This document shows, piece by piece, positions 7,589 through 16,725 of a DNA stretch of 64,000 nucleotides. The notes under the pieces were generated by a model, which was not told the DNA's origin, made no database searches, and saw only the letters and a program-made list of their open reading frames with translations. How positions within the stretch are numbered: position 1 is the first letter of the stretch; each line of letters starts with the position of its first letter. The stretch lies in contig ONMA01000021.1 of assembly GCA_900318815.1 (NCBI GenBank), forward strand, positions 51,658-115,657. Reading direction: 5' to 3'. The position numbers were made by a program, and so were the translations under genes. The DNA comes from an uncultured Prevotellaceae bacterium (GTDB taxonomy: Bacteria; Bacteroidota; Bacteroidia; Bacteroidales; Bacteroidaceae).

Positions 7589-9094
7589 TTACAGGGCAGC
7601 GGCGGCAATCCATTCGTAGACGCAGGAGGCAACGCCAAGGAGGCAGATGCCTGCGGTGCAGATGGCCAGCGAGAGCTTGGTGGCAACGTCCATCGAGAAG
7701 GTGGGCAGGGGGTTGTCCTCCTTAATGATGTACATGGCCTTGACGATGAGCAGATAGTAGTACAGGCTTATCACCGTGTTCACCAAGGCTACCAGCACCA
7801 CGAAGTAGGGCCAGAAAGGCATGGAGTTGTGACCGTTGACTGCGGCAAGGAACACGAAGAACTTCGAGAACATGCCGGCAAACGGGGGAATGCCTGCCAA
7901 GGAGAACAGGGCCAGCGTCATCAACAGAGCCAGCTTCGGGTTGCTCTTGTAGAGACCATTGTAAGCCGTCATCTGGGTGCTGCCGCCATTGTGCTCCACG
8001 GCACTGATCACGGTAAAGACGGCCATGTTGGCAGCCACGTAGACCAGCACGTAGAAAGTCAGGGCAGAGGCTCCGGCATGGGCATCGGCTCCAATCACGG
8101 CCAGCATGATGTAGCCGGCCTGGGAGATACTGGAGAAGGCCATGAATCGCTTCAGCTCCGACTGACGGATGGCGAAGAGGTTGGCCACGGTGATGGAGAG
8201 CATGATGACAATCCACAGCATCGGGTTCCAGAGATCGACCATTGCACCGAAGACCTTCGTGAGGATGATGCACAGCGTAAGGGCTGCCGCACCCTTGGAG
8301 ACCACGCTCAGATAGCCCGTGACGGGTGTCGGGGCACCCTGATAGGTATCAGCCGTCCAGAAGTGGAAGGGCACTAATGAAATCTTGAAGCCCAGTCCGC
8401 TGAAGAAGAACACAAGACCCATGATGGTGAGGGGCTTCACGCTGAGTACCTCGGCCACGTTGTCGAAGTAGAGGCTGCCCGCAGCGGCATAGATGAACGA
8501 GATGCCGAAGAGCATGACGCCACTGCTGAACGTAGCCACGAGGATGTACTTGGCGGCACCCTCGGCGCTGTTCTTGCGGTTCTTGTCGAAGGCCACCATG
8601 CAGGCCATGGGTACTGAAGCCATCTCAAGACCGAGGAAGAACATGAGGAACGAGCCGGAAGACATCATCATGTACATGCCGAGAAGCGTAGAGAGCACCA
8701 GCATGAAGTATTCACCGGAGATATAAGCCCCCCTTTCAGCCCCCGAGGGGGCTACATTAGACTTGCTGGCTATAGAAGCCCCCTCGGGGGCAGTATGGGG
8801 GGCCATCAGCCACGTCTTCGACATAATGACAACGATAAGCGTACCTGCAGTCAGGATAACCTTCATCACGTTGACCATCTGCGAGGTGACATAGATACCG
8901 CCGAAAGCCTCCGATGGCTCCATCGTGCCAAACAGCAGAACAGTCTGCATGACAAGGGAACCCACGGTAACCACCCACAGGCGGTCGGTCTTATGCTCGT
9001 TCTTCGTCAGGAAGAAGTCTGCAAAAAATACTACTAATAGCTCAAGGATGAGAAAAGCCTCGGGCATCATATTCAGAAATTGTCCGTAATTCAT
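7589..9094 (-). CDS. nuoN: complex I subunit NuoN
   Basis: 501 residues, a multi-helix membrane protein of the antiporter-like NuoN family, with typical segments such as KISLVPFHFWTADTYQGAPTPVTGYLS split by a conserved Lys and LAGIPPFAGMFSKF. It is the last gene of the operon and belongs to the proton-pumping membrane arm. Residues ~98-123 (HTAPEGAS...APSGAERGA) are not part of the family. They are encoded by a palindromic element (8726-8803) inserted in frame in a loop between helices. The rest is collinear with normal NuoN, so the gene is probably functional. Confidence 0.95.
   Translation of the reverse strand: MNYGQFLNMMPEAFLILELLVVFFADFFLTKNEHKTDRLWVVTVGSLVMQTVLLFGTMEPSEAFGGIYVTSQMVNVMKVILTAGTLIVVIMSKTWLMAPHTAPEGASIASKSNVAPSGAERGAYISGEYFMLVLSTLLGMYMMMSSGSFLMFFLGLEMASVPMACMVAFDKNRKNSAEGAAKYILVATFSSGVMLFGISFIYAAAGSLYFDNVAEVLSVKPLTIMGLVFFFSGLGFKISLVPFHFWTADTYQGAPTPVTGYLSVVSKGAAALTLCIILTKVFGAMVDLWNPMLWIVIMLSITVANLFAIRQSELKRFMAFSSISQAGYIMLAVIGADAHAGASALTFYVLVYVAANMAVFTVISAVEHNGGSTQMTAYNGLYKSNPKLALLMTLALFSLAGIPPFAGMFSKFFVFLAAVNGHNSMPFWPYFVVLVALVNTVISLYYYLLIVKAMYIIKEDNPLPTFSMDVATKLSLAICTAGICLLGVASCVYEWIAAAAL
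8726..8803. repeat. in-frame palindromic coding element in nuoN
   Basis: AAGCCCCC...CCCCGAGGGGGCT, about 27 unique bases, then AGCCCCCTCGGGGGC...GGGGGGCC. It is homologous to 55429-55511 and 57328-57420. All three are read in the same frame and give APxxxPEGxxI...APSGA peptides. Confidence 0.85.
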
Positions 9095-9114
9095 ATCTTT
9101 TTTCCTCCTTTACT

Positions 9115-10638
9115 TTACATGACACCAATTGAATGAAGAATGCTTCCGGCCGAAGGCGAAATCATGTTGCTGAAGAAGAACGGAGCACAGCCCAGGCCAG
9201 CCACACAGAAAATGAGGCAGATGACGGCGACACGCTCGTCCCAGGTAGCATCGGTGAGTTCGAGGAAGTGCTTGTTCTCCACCTCGCCATAGAGAATCTT
9301 ACCCACCACGCGCAGGATGTAGACTGCCGTGACGACAATCGACGTACAGGCGATGATGGTAGCCACCATGCGGAACGAGTGGTTGGGGTCGCCCACCAGG
9401 TCGTGGGCACCGAAGGCACCTACGAAGATGGTCATCTCGGCAATGAAGCCCGAGAAGCCAGGCAAGCCGAGGTTGGCCAGACCGGCAATCACGTAGCCCA
9501 CGGCAAGGAACGGCATAATCTTCATCAGACCGGCCAGTTCGCGGATGTCGCGGGTGTGAGTACGGCCATAGATCATACCGATGAGGGCAAAGAACAGGGC
9601 CGTCATCAGTCCGTGGCTAAGCATCTGCAGGATGGCACCCGTCACAGCCGTCTGGCTCATCATAAGCAGGGCGAAGAGCACCAGACCGCAGTGAGACACC
9701 GACGAATAGGCGTTGATGTACTTCAGGTCGGTCTGCACGCAGGCCGAGAAAGCGCCGTAGACCACGGAGATAGTGGTCAGGATGAGGAAGATCCAGGACA
9801 GATTCTGGGCAGCTTCGGGCAGCAGGTACATAGCCACGCGGAAGCAGCCGTAGCCTCCGAGCTTCATCAGCACACCAGCATGGAGCATGGACACGGCGGT
9901 AGGAGCCGAAGCATGACCGTCGGGCGACCATGTGTGGAACGGGAACAGGGCACCCAGCACACCGAAGCCAATGAAGATGAAGGGGAAGAAGGCACACTGG
10001 ATGTCGACGGGAATGCGGTGCGACGTGGCGGCAATCTCGTTGACATTCATCGTAAACGTGCCACTGTACTGGCCGTTGAAGTAATAGATGCCAAGGATGC
10101 CGAGAATCAGAAGTGCCGAACCACCCATCAGCATCAGGGTCAGCTTCATGGCCGAGTACTCCTTATGGCCGGAACCCCACACGCCAATGAGCAGGTACAT
10201 GGGAATCAGGGCCACCTCGTAGAACATGAACATGGTGAACATGTCGGTGCAGATGAAGAAGCCGAACACACCCGTGGAAAGAAGGGTGAACCAGAGGAAG
10301 TATTCCTTGGTGAGGGGCTTCAGCTGCCAGGAGGCGAAGGTTCCCGTGAAGACAATGATGCTCGACAGGAGCAGCATCACCACCGAGATGCCGTCGACAC
10401 CCACGGAGTAGGCAATGTTGAGCGACTTGAACCAAGGTGTAGAGGCCACCAGCAGCATGGTGTCGGTGTTGCCGGCGGCACGCTGCTGAATGAAATAAAT
10501 CGTCAGCCAGATGGAGAGGGCCAGCAGGCACGACGAGCCGGCCACCATCACGCCACGCACCTGATTGAGGTTGCGGGCTATCCACAATCCCAGAAGCATC
10601 AGGGCGGGAATCAAAACGAATAATGATAATATATTCAT
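9115..10638 (-). CDS. nuoM: complex I subunit NuoM
   Basis: 507 residues, a multi-helix antiporter-like subunit of the membrane arm. Characteristic stretches include GVDGISVVMLLLSS, FYEVALIPMYLLIG with the conserved Glu, and FPFHTWSPDGHASAPTAVSM with the conserved helix-break His/Trp. It starts 20 bases after the upstream stop and is followed by nuoN after 20 bases. Length and motifs are normal for the family. Confidence 0.97.
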   Translation of the reverse strand: MNILSLFVLIPALMLLGLWIARNLNQVRGVMVAGSSCLLALSIWLTIYFIQQRAAGNTDTMLLVASTPWFKSLNIAYSVGVDGISVVMLLLSSIIVFTGTFASWQLKPLTKEYFLWFTLLSTGVFGFFICTDMFTMFMFYEVALIPMYLLIGVWGSGHKEYSAMKLTLMLMGGSALLILGILGIYYFNGQYSGTFTMNVNEIAATSHRIPVDIQCAFFPFIFIGFGVLGALFPFHTWSPDGHASAPTAVSMLHAGVLMKLGGYGCFRVAMYLLPEAAQNLSWIFLILTTISVVYGAFSACVQTDLKYINAYSSVSHCGLVLFALLMMSQTAVTGAILQMLSHGLMTALFFALIGMIYGRTHTRDIRELAGLMKIMPFLAVGYVIAGLANLGLPGFSGFIAEMTIFVGAFGAHDLVGDPNHSFRMVATIIACTSIVVTAVYILRVVGKILYGEVENKHFLELTDATWDERVAVICLIFCVAGLGCAPFFFSNMISPSAGSILHSIGVM

Positions 10639-10642
10639 GTTC

Positions 10643-12640
10643 TTAGATGCATAATAGGATTAATGTTAATGCTACTGAACCCGTGAGGAACCACACGGCA
10701 TACTGGCGCACATCGCCGCTCTGCCAGGAGCGCATGGACTCGCCGCCCTCGTTGGCACCCCAGGCCAGGAAGTTGAACGTGCCGTCGACGACGTGACGGT
10801 CGAACCAGGCAATAGGCGTGGAGATGCAACGGAAGATGATGCGGTGGGTGACATACTGCCAGATCTCGTCCTGATAGAAGCGCTTGTAGGCTGCACGGTG
10901 CAGCTTGGGGAACTGCTTGTACAGGCGGTCGGCGATGGGCTGGCTCTCACCTTTATATATATAGGTGGCCAGGCAGATGCTCAGAATGGCCACAATCGTC
11001 GAGGTGGCAGCCACCTTCGTGTCGAAGTGGATGGTATAGTCGGTACCGGCAGCCGATACGAACGAACCGAACGAACCGCCCCAGCCAAGGAAGCCGGCCA
11101 GCGTAGTATAGATACCCACGCCGAGCGTTATCACCGACAGGACTATCAGGGGAATGGTCATCGTGGCAGGAGCCTCGTGCGGAGTGTGGTGCTCGTGGGC
11201 CTCAACGTTCTCGGTTCCCCAGAAGATGCCGTAGTACAGACGGAACATGTAGAAGGCGGTCATGGCGGCAATACCCGTCATGATGTAGCCCACCACAGGA
11301 CTGTACTCCATGCAGGCGGTGATAATCTCGTCCTTCGAGCTGAAGCCCGAGAAGAAGGGAATACCTGCAATGGCCAGACACGAGATGAGGAACGTGGCAT
11401 TGGTGACAGGCATGTACTTGCGCAGGCCACCCATCAGCGCCATCTCATTGGAGTGGACGGCATGGATGATACAGCCGGCACCAAGGAACAAGCAAGCCTT
11501 GAACATGGCGTGGGTGAACAGGTGGAACATACCGGCCATGTAGCCTAACTGTGCGTGGTTGTCGAGTACGGCTCCGTGATGACCGGGCAGGCTGACACCA
11601 AGGGCCACCATCATGAAGGCAATCTGCGAGATGGTGGAGAAGGCCAGCACACGCTTGATGTCGCTCTGGGCACAGGCAACGGCTGCGGCATAGAAGGCAG
11701 TGAACACGCCCACCCAGACAACAATCGACATGGCCTCGGGAGCATACTGAATCCAGAGGGGGAACATGCGGGCAATCTGGAACACACCAGCCACCACCAT
11801 CGTTGCGGCATGAATAAGTGCCGACACAGGTGTGGGACCCTCCATGGCATCGGGCAGCCAGATGTGCAACGGGAACATGGCGCTCTTACCGGCACCACCA
11901 ATGAACATCAGCACCAGTGCCGTGGGCAGGATGCAGGCACCAGCCGCCCAGGCCTTGTCCATATTGCCTGCGATAAAGGGTGTCGTACCCTGACCCATCA
12001 CCAAATGTTCTGCATCTGCAGCAAACGAGAAGCTGAACGAGTCGGTGTAGTAGCCGAAAGTGAGAATACCCACCAGGAAGAACATATCGGCAAAGCGGGT
12101 CACGATGAAAGCCTTCTTAGAAGCTGCAATGGCGGGCTTCAACGGATAGTAGAAGCCGATGAGCAAATAAGAAGAAACACCCACCAACTCCCAGAACATG
12201 TACATCTGGAAGATGTTGGTGGCCAGCACCAGACCAAGCATTGACATGGTGAAGAGCGAGAGGAAAGCGTAGTAGCGCTGGAATCCCTTCTCACCGTGCA
12301 TGTAGCCGAAGGAGTAGATGTGTACCATGAACGACACCGTGCTGATGACGATGAGCATCACCACCGAGATGGGGTCGAGCAGAATACCCATGTCGAAATG
12401 CAGATTGCCCAAGGGCAACCAAGTGAAGTTGTAAGGAACAATCGTCTGAAAGATGCCGTTCACGCGGTCGGCCGTGAAATAGTGGAAGGCCGTCCAGTAT
12501 GACAGGATGGTGACGAGTCCCAGCGAACAAGTGCCGATAAGACCAGCGGTCTTATGCTGCATCTTCATGCCAGCAAGTCCTAACACGATGAAGGACAGGA
12601 GCGGCAGAAGGAGAATCAAATAAGATAATTCATAGATCAT
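10643..12640 (-). CDS. nuoL: complex I subunit NuoL
   Basis: 665 residues. Contains FWELVGVSSYLLIGFYY, FPLHIWLPDAMEGPTPVSALIH and the long amphipathic C-terminal helix region, as expected for NuoL, the distal proton-pumping subunit. The His-rich loop HEHHTPHEAPA (about 486-496) lies in a variable region. It lies 6 bases downstream of nuoK and 4 bases upstream of nuoM. Confidence 0.97.
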   Translation of the reverse strand: MIYELSYLILLLPLLSFIVLGLAGMKMQHKTAGLIGTCSLGLVTILSYWTAFHYFTADRVNGIFQTIVPYNFTWLPLGNLHFDMGILLDPISVVMLIVISTVSFMVHIYSFGYMHGEKGFQRYYAFLSLFTMSMLGLVLATNIFQMYMFWELVGVSSYLLIGFYYPLKPAIAASKKAFIVTRFADMFFLVGILTFGYYTDSFSFSFAADAEHLVMGQGTTPFIAGNMDKAWAAGACILPTALVLMFIGGAGKSAMFPLHIWLPDAMEGPTPVSALIHAATMVVAGVFQIARMFPLWIQYAPEAMSIVVWVGVFTAFYAAAVACAQSDIKRVLAFSTISQIAFMMVALGVSLPGHHGAVLDNHAQLGYMAGMFHLFTHAMFKACLFLGAGCIIHAVHSNEMALMGGLRKYMPVTNATFLISCLAIAGIPFFSGFSSKDEIITACMEYSPVVGYIMTGIAAMTAFYMFRLYYGIFWGTENVEAHEHHTPHEAPATMTIPLIVLSVITLGVGIYTTLAGFLGWGGSFGSFVSAAGTDYTIHFDTKVAATSTIVAILSICLATYIYKGESQPIADRLYKQFPKLHRAAYKRFYQDEIWQYVTHRIIFRCISTPIAWFDRHVVDGTFNFLAWGANEGGESMRSWQSGDVRQYAVWFLTGSVALTLILLCI

Positions 12641-12646
12641 AGCTGT

Positions 12647-12955
12647 TTATCCTTTCATGTTAGTAATGCTGTCAACGTTGTCGCTCTTGAAGTTGCGATA
12701 GACGTTGAGGATGATTGCGATAGCCACGGCACTCTCGGCAGCTGCCACGCCAATGACAAAGAGGGTCATGAACATGCCCTCCATGCCTTGGGGATAGAGC
12801 ATGCGGTTGATGGCCGCAAAGTTGATATCGACGGCATTGAGCACCAGCTCGACCGAGATGAGCATGGCAATCAGGTTGCGGCGCGTAACGAAGCCGTAGA
12901 CGCCGATAAAGAACAGAAGTGCGCTAAGCACGAAATAACATTCTACAGGTACCAT
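12647..12955 (-). CDS. nuoK: complex I subunit NuoK
   Basis: 102 residues from the ATG at 12955 (MVPVECYFVLSALLF). A start ten codons further upstream is possible but would overlap nuoJ by 26 bases and add a charged MLQERRRSKL segment absent from the family. Three transmembrane helices, with the conserved membrane Glu residues in LISVELVLNAVDINF and AAAESAVAIAI. Proton-translocating membrane arm subunit. Confidence 0.95.
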   Translation of the reverse strand: MVPVECYFVLSALLFFIGVYGFVTRRNLIAMLISVELVLNAVDINFAAINRMLYPQGMEGMFMTLFVIGVAAAESAVAIAIILNVYRNFKSDNVDSITNMKG

Positions 12956-12959
12956 AAGC

Positions 12960-13478
12960 TTACTTCTCCTCCTTTCTTGCAACAACTAATCCACCAATAA
13001 TACATGCCAGCAGGAACACCGAGATGAACTCGAAGGGCAGCACGTACTCATACTTCCCGGAACCAACGAGGGCTTTACCGATGGCTTCCATGGAAAGCTC
13101 GGTGTCGGCCACCGTATCGAAACTGGAGTAGAAGCCCGTCTTCAGCAGGATAAGACTCACCACCACGAGCGAGACAAGGACCACAAGGCCATTGCCTATC
13201 ATGCGGCTGGTCTTGATCTTCTCCACCATGCCCTGCAGGGTGTGCTTAGAGACGAGCTGGATGGCAAAGACATAGATCATCGTCACGCCACCGGCATAGA
13301 CGCTGATCTGGGCTGCGCCAAGGAATGTATAGTCGAGCAGGAAGTAGATGCCTGCCACGCCAAAGAGCACGAACAACATGAATGTTGCGGCGCGCATGAT
13401 TCGCGTTGTCGTCACGCACAGCAATGCAGAGCCGATGATGACGACGGCGAGAATAAGAAACATGAGTGTATTTGCCAT
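12960..13478 (-). CDS. nuoJ: complex I subunit NuoJ
   Basis: 172 residues with five hydrophobic segments. ATFMLFVLFGVAGIYFLLDYTFLGAAQ and YAGGVTMIYVFAIQLV match the family (the G-G-V-T segment is the pi-bulge helix TM3). A short charged end (VARKEEK) closes the protein. Lies between nuoI (6-base gap) and nuoK. Confidence 0.95.
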   Translation of the reverse strand: MANTLMFLILAVVIIGSALLCVTTTRIMRAATFMLFVLFGVAGIYFLLDYTFLGAAQISVYAGGVTMIYVFAIQLVSKHTLQGMVEKIKTSRMIGNGLVVLVSLVVVSLILLKTGFYSSFDTVADTELSMEAIGKALVGSGKYEYVLPFEFISVFLLACIIGGLVVARKEEK

Positions 13479-13484
13479 AGTCGC

Positions 13485-14027
13485 TTACTTCTTAGTGTTA
13501 AACTTTCCGACTTCCCACTCGGCACCACCGTCGAGGATGTTGGGCAGCGAGCCGCCCTTGTACTGCTCCTTGTCGAGGTGAAGCACGAGCTTGTTGCGAT
13601 CGAACGTCGCATTCTCGAAATCGTTTGTAAACTCAATTGCGTCGAAGTTGCAGGCATTGGTGCAGAGCTGGCAGAACATGCAGTCGCCCAGGTCGTACAG
13701 ATAGTCGTCGAGTACCTTCTTCTTCTTGCCCGTCTCCGGGTCCTCGGCCATGTGGGCCGTAATCTTGATAGTACCGTTCGGACATGCCTTTTCGCACAAT
13801 GTGCAAGCCGTACACTTGTAGCTGCCGTCCTCGTTGCGCTTGAACACCAGTCGACCGCGATGGCGCTTTGCTACGTGCAGTGTGGTCTTGCGGTTCTCGG
13901 GGTACTGCTCCGTCGACTTGTTGGTGAAGAAGTCCTTGAAGTACTCCTTCCAGGTAATCTTCATACCCGTTGCCAGTGTCTTCAGGCCGTGTCCGAGTTC
14001 TCCGAAATATGTTTGTTCTTTTTCCAT
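13485..14027 (-). CDS. nuoI: complex I subunit NuoI (2x[4Fe-4S])
   Basis: 180 residues. Two ferredoxin motifs: Cys72, 75, 78, 82 (CTACTLCEKACP) and Cys116, 119, 122, 126 (CMFCQLCTNACN). They bind clusters N6a and N6b, which carry electrons toward NuoB. The usual Pro after the last Cys of the second motif is Asn, a variant I would expect to be tolerated. Positively charged N-terminal helix region. Followed by nuoJ after 6 bases. Confidence 0.95.
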   Translation of the reverse strand: MEKEQTYFGELGHGLKTLATGMKITWKEYFKDFFTNKSTEQYPENRKTTLHVAKRHRGRLVFKRNEDGSYKCTACTLCEKACPNGTIKITAHMAEDPETGKKKKVLDDYLYDLGDCMFCQLCTNACNFDAIEFTNDFENATFDRNKLVLHLDKEQYKGGSLPNILDGGAEWEVGKFNTKK

Positions 14028-14049
14028 TTCTTCTATTTTTTTCTAGTTA

Positions 14050-14076
14050 TTCTAGATTGTCTAGATTGTCTAGATT
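14050..14076. repeat. short tandem repeat between nuoH and nuoI
   Basis: Three tandem copies of a 9-base unit (TCTAGATTG) in the 50-base gap between nuoH and nuoI. Confidence 0.7.
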
Positions 14077-14077
14077 G

Positions 14078-15108
14078 TTAGAGATACCATCCCATTGCTA
14101 CGACCACCGTCATCACCACGAGGTTGATGAGCGAGAGCGGCATGAGGTATTTCCACTCGAGCTTCAGAATCTGGTCGATACGCAGACGGGGGAACGTCCA
14201 CTTAATCCACATCAGGATCCACACCAGACCGAAGGCCTTGGCCATGAACCAGACAATGCCGGGGATGTAGTTCATCAGGGTGTCGAAGGCTTCAATGCCA
14301 ATGTTCAGCGGAGCCCATCCACCGAGGAACACCGTAGCGGCAATACCGGCAATGATAAAGAGGTTCAGGAACTCGGCCAGGTAGAAGAAGCCGAAGCCCA
14401 TGCCCGAATACTCGGTGTGATGACCGGCGGTAAGCTCGCTCTCGGCCTCAGCCATGTCGAACGGGCCACGGTTGGCCTCGGCATTACCGGCAACGAGGAA
14501 CACGAAGAAGGCAATGAGTGCGGGGATGTGTCCCTGACAGATGAGCCACTTGAAGGGACCCGTCTGAGCCTCGACGATACCCGACATCTGCATAGTACCC
14601 GTCAGGATGACAGCCGTGATGAGGCACAGGCAGAGCGACATCTCGTAGGAAATCATCTGCACGGCACCACGCATGGCCGACACCACCGAATACTTGTTGT
14701 TACTGCCCCAGCCGGCAAGGAAGATACCCACCACGCCAATCGAGGATACAGCCGTCAAGAGGAACACGCCCACGTTGAAGTCGAGAATCGTAGCACCATT
14801 GTTCCAAGGCAGGAAGCAGAAGGCTCCCACCGAACCGATGATGACCAGCAGAGGAGCAACGAGATAGAGGAACTTATCGGCCTTGTCGACGAAGAAGATC
14901 TCCTTGATGAGCATCTTCAGCACGTCGGCAAACACCTGCAGCAAGCCCCAGTAGCCTACGCGCATCGGGCCGAGACGGCACTGGAAGTAGGCGCAGACCT
15001 TACGCTCACCAGCACGCACTCAATCAATATCGACAGGAAGTCTCCTAAACCGAGGGTATCGCGAAGGAGAGCGTCGAACCATTGTGTTACTAATCTAAAA
15101 TCGAACAT
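14078..15108 (-). pseudogene. nuoH: complex I subunit NuoH, frameshifted near the N-terminus
   Basis: The body from ERKVCAYFQCRLGP to the stop at 14078 is normal NuoH: quinone-site region FADVLKMLIKE, PFDMAEAESELTAG, IKWTFPRLRIDQ. The true start is the ATG at 15108 (MFDFRLVTQWFDALL), which reads in frame to IECVLV and then shifts. Relative to family members about 18 residues of the first transmembrane helix are missing between ECVLV and ERKVC, with a frame change. Continued in the first frame, the protein would end at a TAG at 14956-14958. An internal GTG at 15019 could start a shorter product lacking helix 1. Since the rest of the operon is intact, this may be a recent mutation or an assembly error. 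Confidence 0.85.
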
Positions 15109-15159
15109 ATATTCTTTCTTTTTCTTTGGAAACAAAATTTTGTTTCCCTTCCATTTACT

Positions 15160-16725
15160 TTATCTGTCGATATCGGGAATTACGAAGTCGATGGCAGCAC
15201 CGGTAGCCACAAGGTCGGCAATCTTCTGTCCGCGCAGCATCGGGTCGAGCGCACCTGTGAGCGAGAGCCCCATGGGGCGCATCTTCAGACGATACGGACT
15301 CTTGTCGCCACGCGAGTCGAGATAGACACCAAACTCGCCGCTGGCTCCCTCCACAGAGAAGTACCACTGTCCTTCGGGCACCTTGATGATGGGCTTCTGC
15401 TTCACGTAGAAGTCACCTGCGGGGATGTTGTCGATGAGCTGTTCGATGATGTGCAGGCTCTGATACATCTCACTGATGTGGCAGGTGTAGCGATCCATCG
15501 TGTCGCAGCCGGTCATCGTAATCTGCTCCCATTCCACCTTGTCGTACATGTCGTAAGGATGGTTCTTGCGCACGTCGCTCTTCCAGCCCGAGGCACGTCC
15601 TGCCGGGCCAGTCACGCCGTAGCTGATGCAGTCTTCCTTCGACATCGGGCCTACGTTCTCGAAACGCTTGTGGGTGATGATGTTGTCGCCGAACACGTCG
15701 ACATACTCCTGGATGATGGGCTTCATGTAGGCAACGAGCTTCTTCACGTTCTCCACGAAGTTGGGGTCGATGTCGTCCTGCAGTCCACCTATTCTATAAT
15801 AGTTCTGGATCAGACGTCCGCCCGTGGTCTCCTCCATGCAGTTGAGCACATGCTCGCGGTCGCGCATGGAATAGAGGAACGCCGTGAGTGCGCCCATATC
15901 CTGGGCACAGCAGCCCACGTAGAGCAGGTGCGAGTCAATACGCTGCAACTCGTCCATAATGGTGCGGATGTACCTGATGCGGTCGGTAAGCTCTACGCCC
16001 ATGCCTTCCTCGATGACACCCACCAAAGCATGACGGTGCATCATGGCACTCAGGTAGTTCAGGCGGTCGGTCAGGGCCAGCGTCTGCGGATAGGTCATCG
16101 ACTCGCACATCTTCTCAATGCCACGGTGGATATAGCCTAAGTGCGGGTAGACGCGCTTCACGGTCTCTCCGTCGAGTACCGTCTGCAGGCGTAGCACACC
16201 GTGGGTAGAGGGGTGCTGCGGACCAATGTTGATGACATACTCGTCGTTGGTGAACAGCTTGTTCTGCTTCGACTGCAGGTGTCCGTCCTTGTCCAGCCAG
16301 TACTCCATGCCGTAGTCAGGCTCCACGTCGTCCTCCAGCGTGTACTCGTCGTTGAACTTCCAGTCCTTGCGGAAGGGGAATCCCTTGAAGTCGCTGCGAA
16401 GGAAGAGACGGCGCATGTCGGGATGACCCAAGAACAGGATGCCGAAGAAGTCGTAGACCTCACGCTCCAGCAAGTCGGCCACCTTCCAGATGTTAATCAC
16501 GGAGGGGATAACGCTCTCGCCGTCGACCACCTTGGCCAGCATTTTCACCGAGCAACGCTCGTGGGTCGTGGTGTTCTCCAGGATATAGACGCAACCCAGG
16601 CCTTCCTCTTTGCCGAAGTCTTCACCTACGATAGTGACAAGATAGTCGAAACCCTTCTTGTCCTTCAAGTTCTGCATTTCCTTAGCGAACTTGTCAAAGT
16701 CGAATGATAAGAACTCTAATTTCAT
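15160..16725 (-). CDS. nuoCD: fused complex I subunits NuoC and NuoD
   Basis: 521 residues. About 1-150 is NuoC (DLLEREVYDFFGILFLGHPDMRRLFLRSDFKGFPFRKD) and about 165-521 is NuoD (INIGPQHPSTHGVLRL, GYIHRGIEKMCE, YPYDMYD-type segment, EFGVYLDSRGDKSPYR). The fusion is usual in Bacteroidetes. NuoD forms the quinone pocket with NuoB. The ATG overlaps the nuoB stop by four bases (ATGA), so translation is probably coupled. Confidence 0.97.
   Translation of the reverse strand: MKLEFLSFDFDKFAKEMQNLKDKKGFDYLVTIVGEDFGKEEGLGCVYILENTTTHERCSVKMLAKVVDGESVIPSVINIWKVADLLEREVYDFFGILFLGHPDMRRLFLRSDFKGFPFRKDWKFNDEYTLEDDVEPDYGMEYWLDKDGHLQSKQNKLFTNDEYVINIGPQHPSTHGVLRLQTVLDGETVKRVYPHLGYIHRGIEKMCESMTYPQTLALTDRLNYLSAMMHRHALVGVIEEGMGVELTDRIRYIRTIMDELQRIDSHLLYVGCCAQDMGALTAFLYSMRDREHVLNCMEETTGGRLIQNYYRIGGLQDDIDPNFVENVKKLVAYMKPIIQEYVDVFGDNIITHKRFENVGPMSKEDCISYGVTGPAGRASGWKSDVRKNHPYDMYDKVEWEQITMTGCDTMDRYTCHISEMYQSLHIIEQLIDNIPAGDFYVKQKPIIKVPEGQWYFSVEGASGEFGVYLDSRGDKSPYRLKMRPMGLSLTGALDPMLRGQKIADLVATGAAIDFVIPDIDR

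Noticed and set aside
9133-10623. Open frame of 496 codons antisense to nuoM
   Set aside because: Composition is extreme (His, Gln, Glu, Gly) and nuoM is unmistakable on the minus strand.
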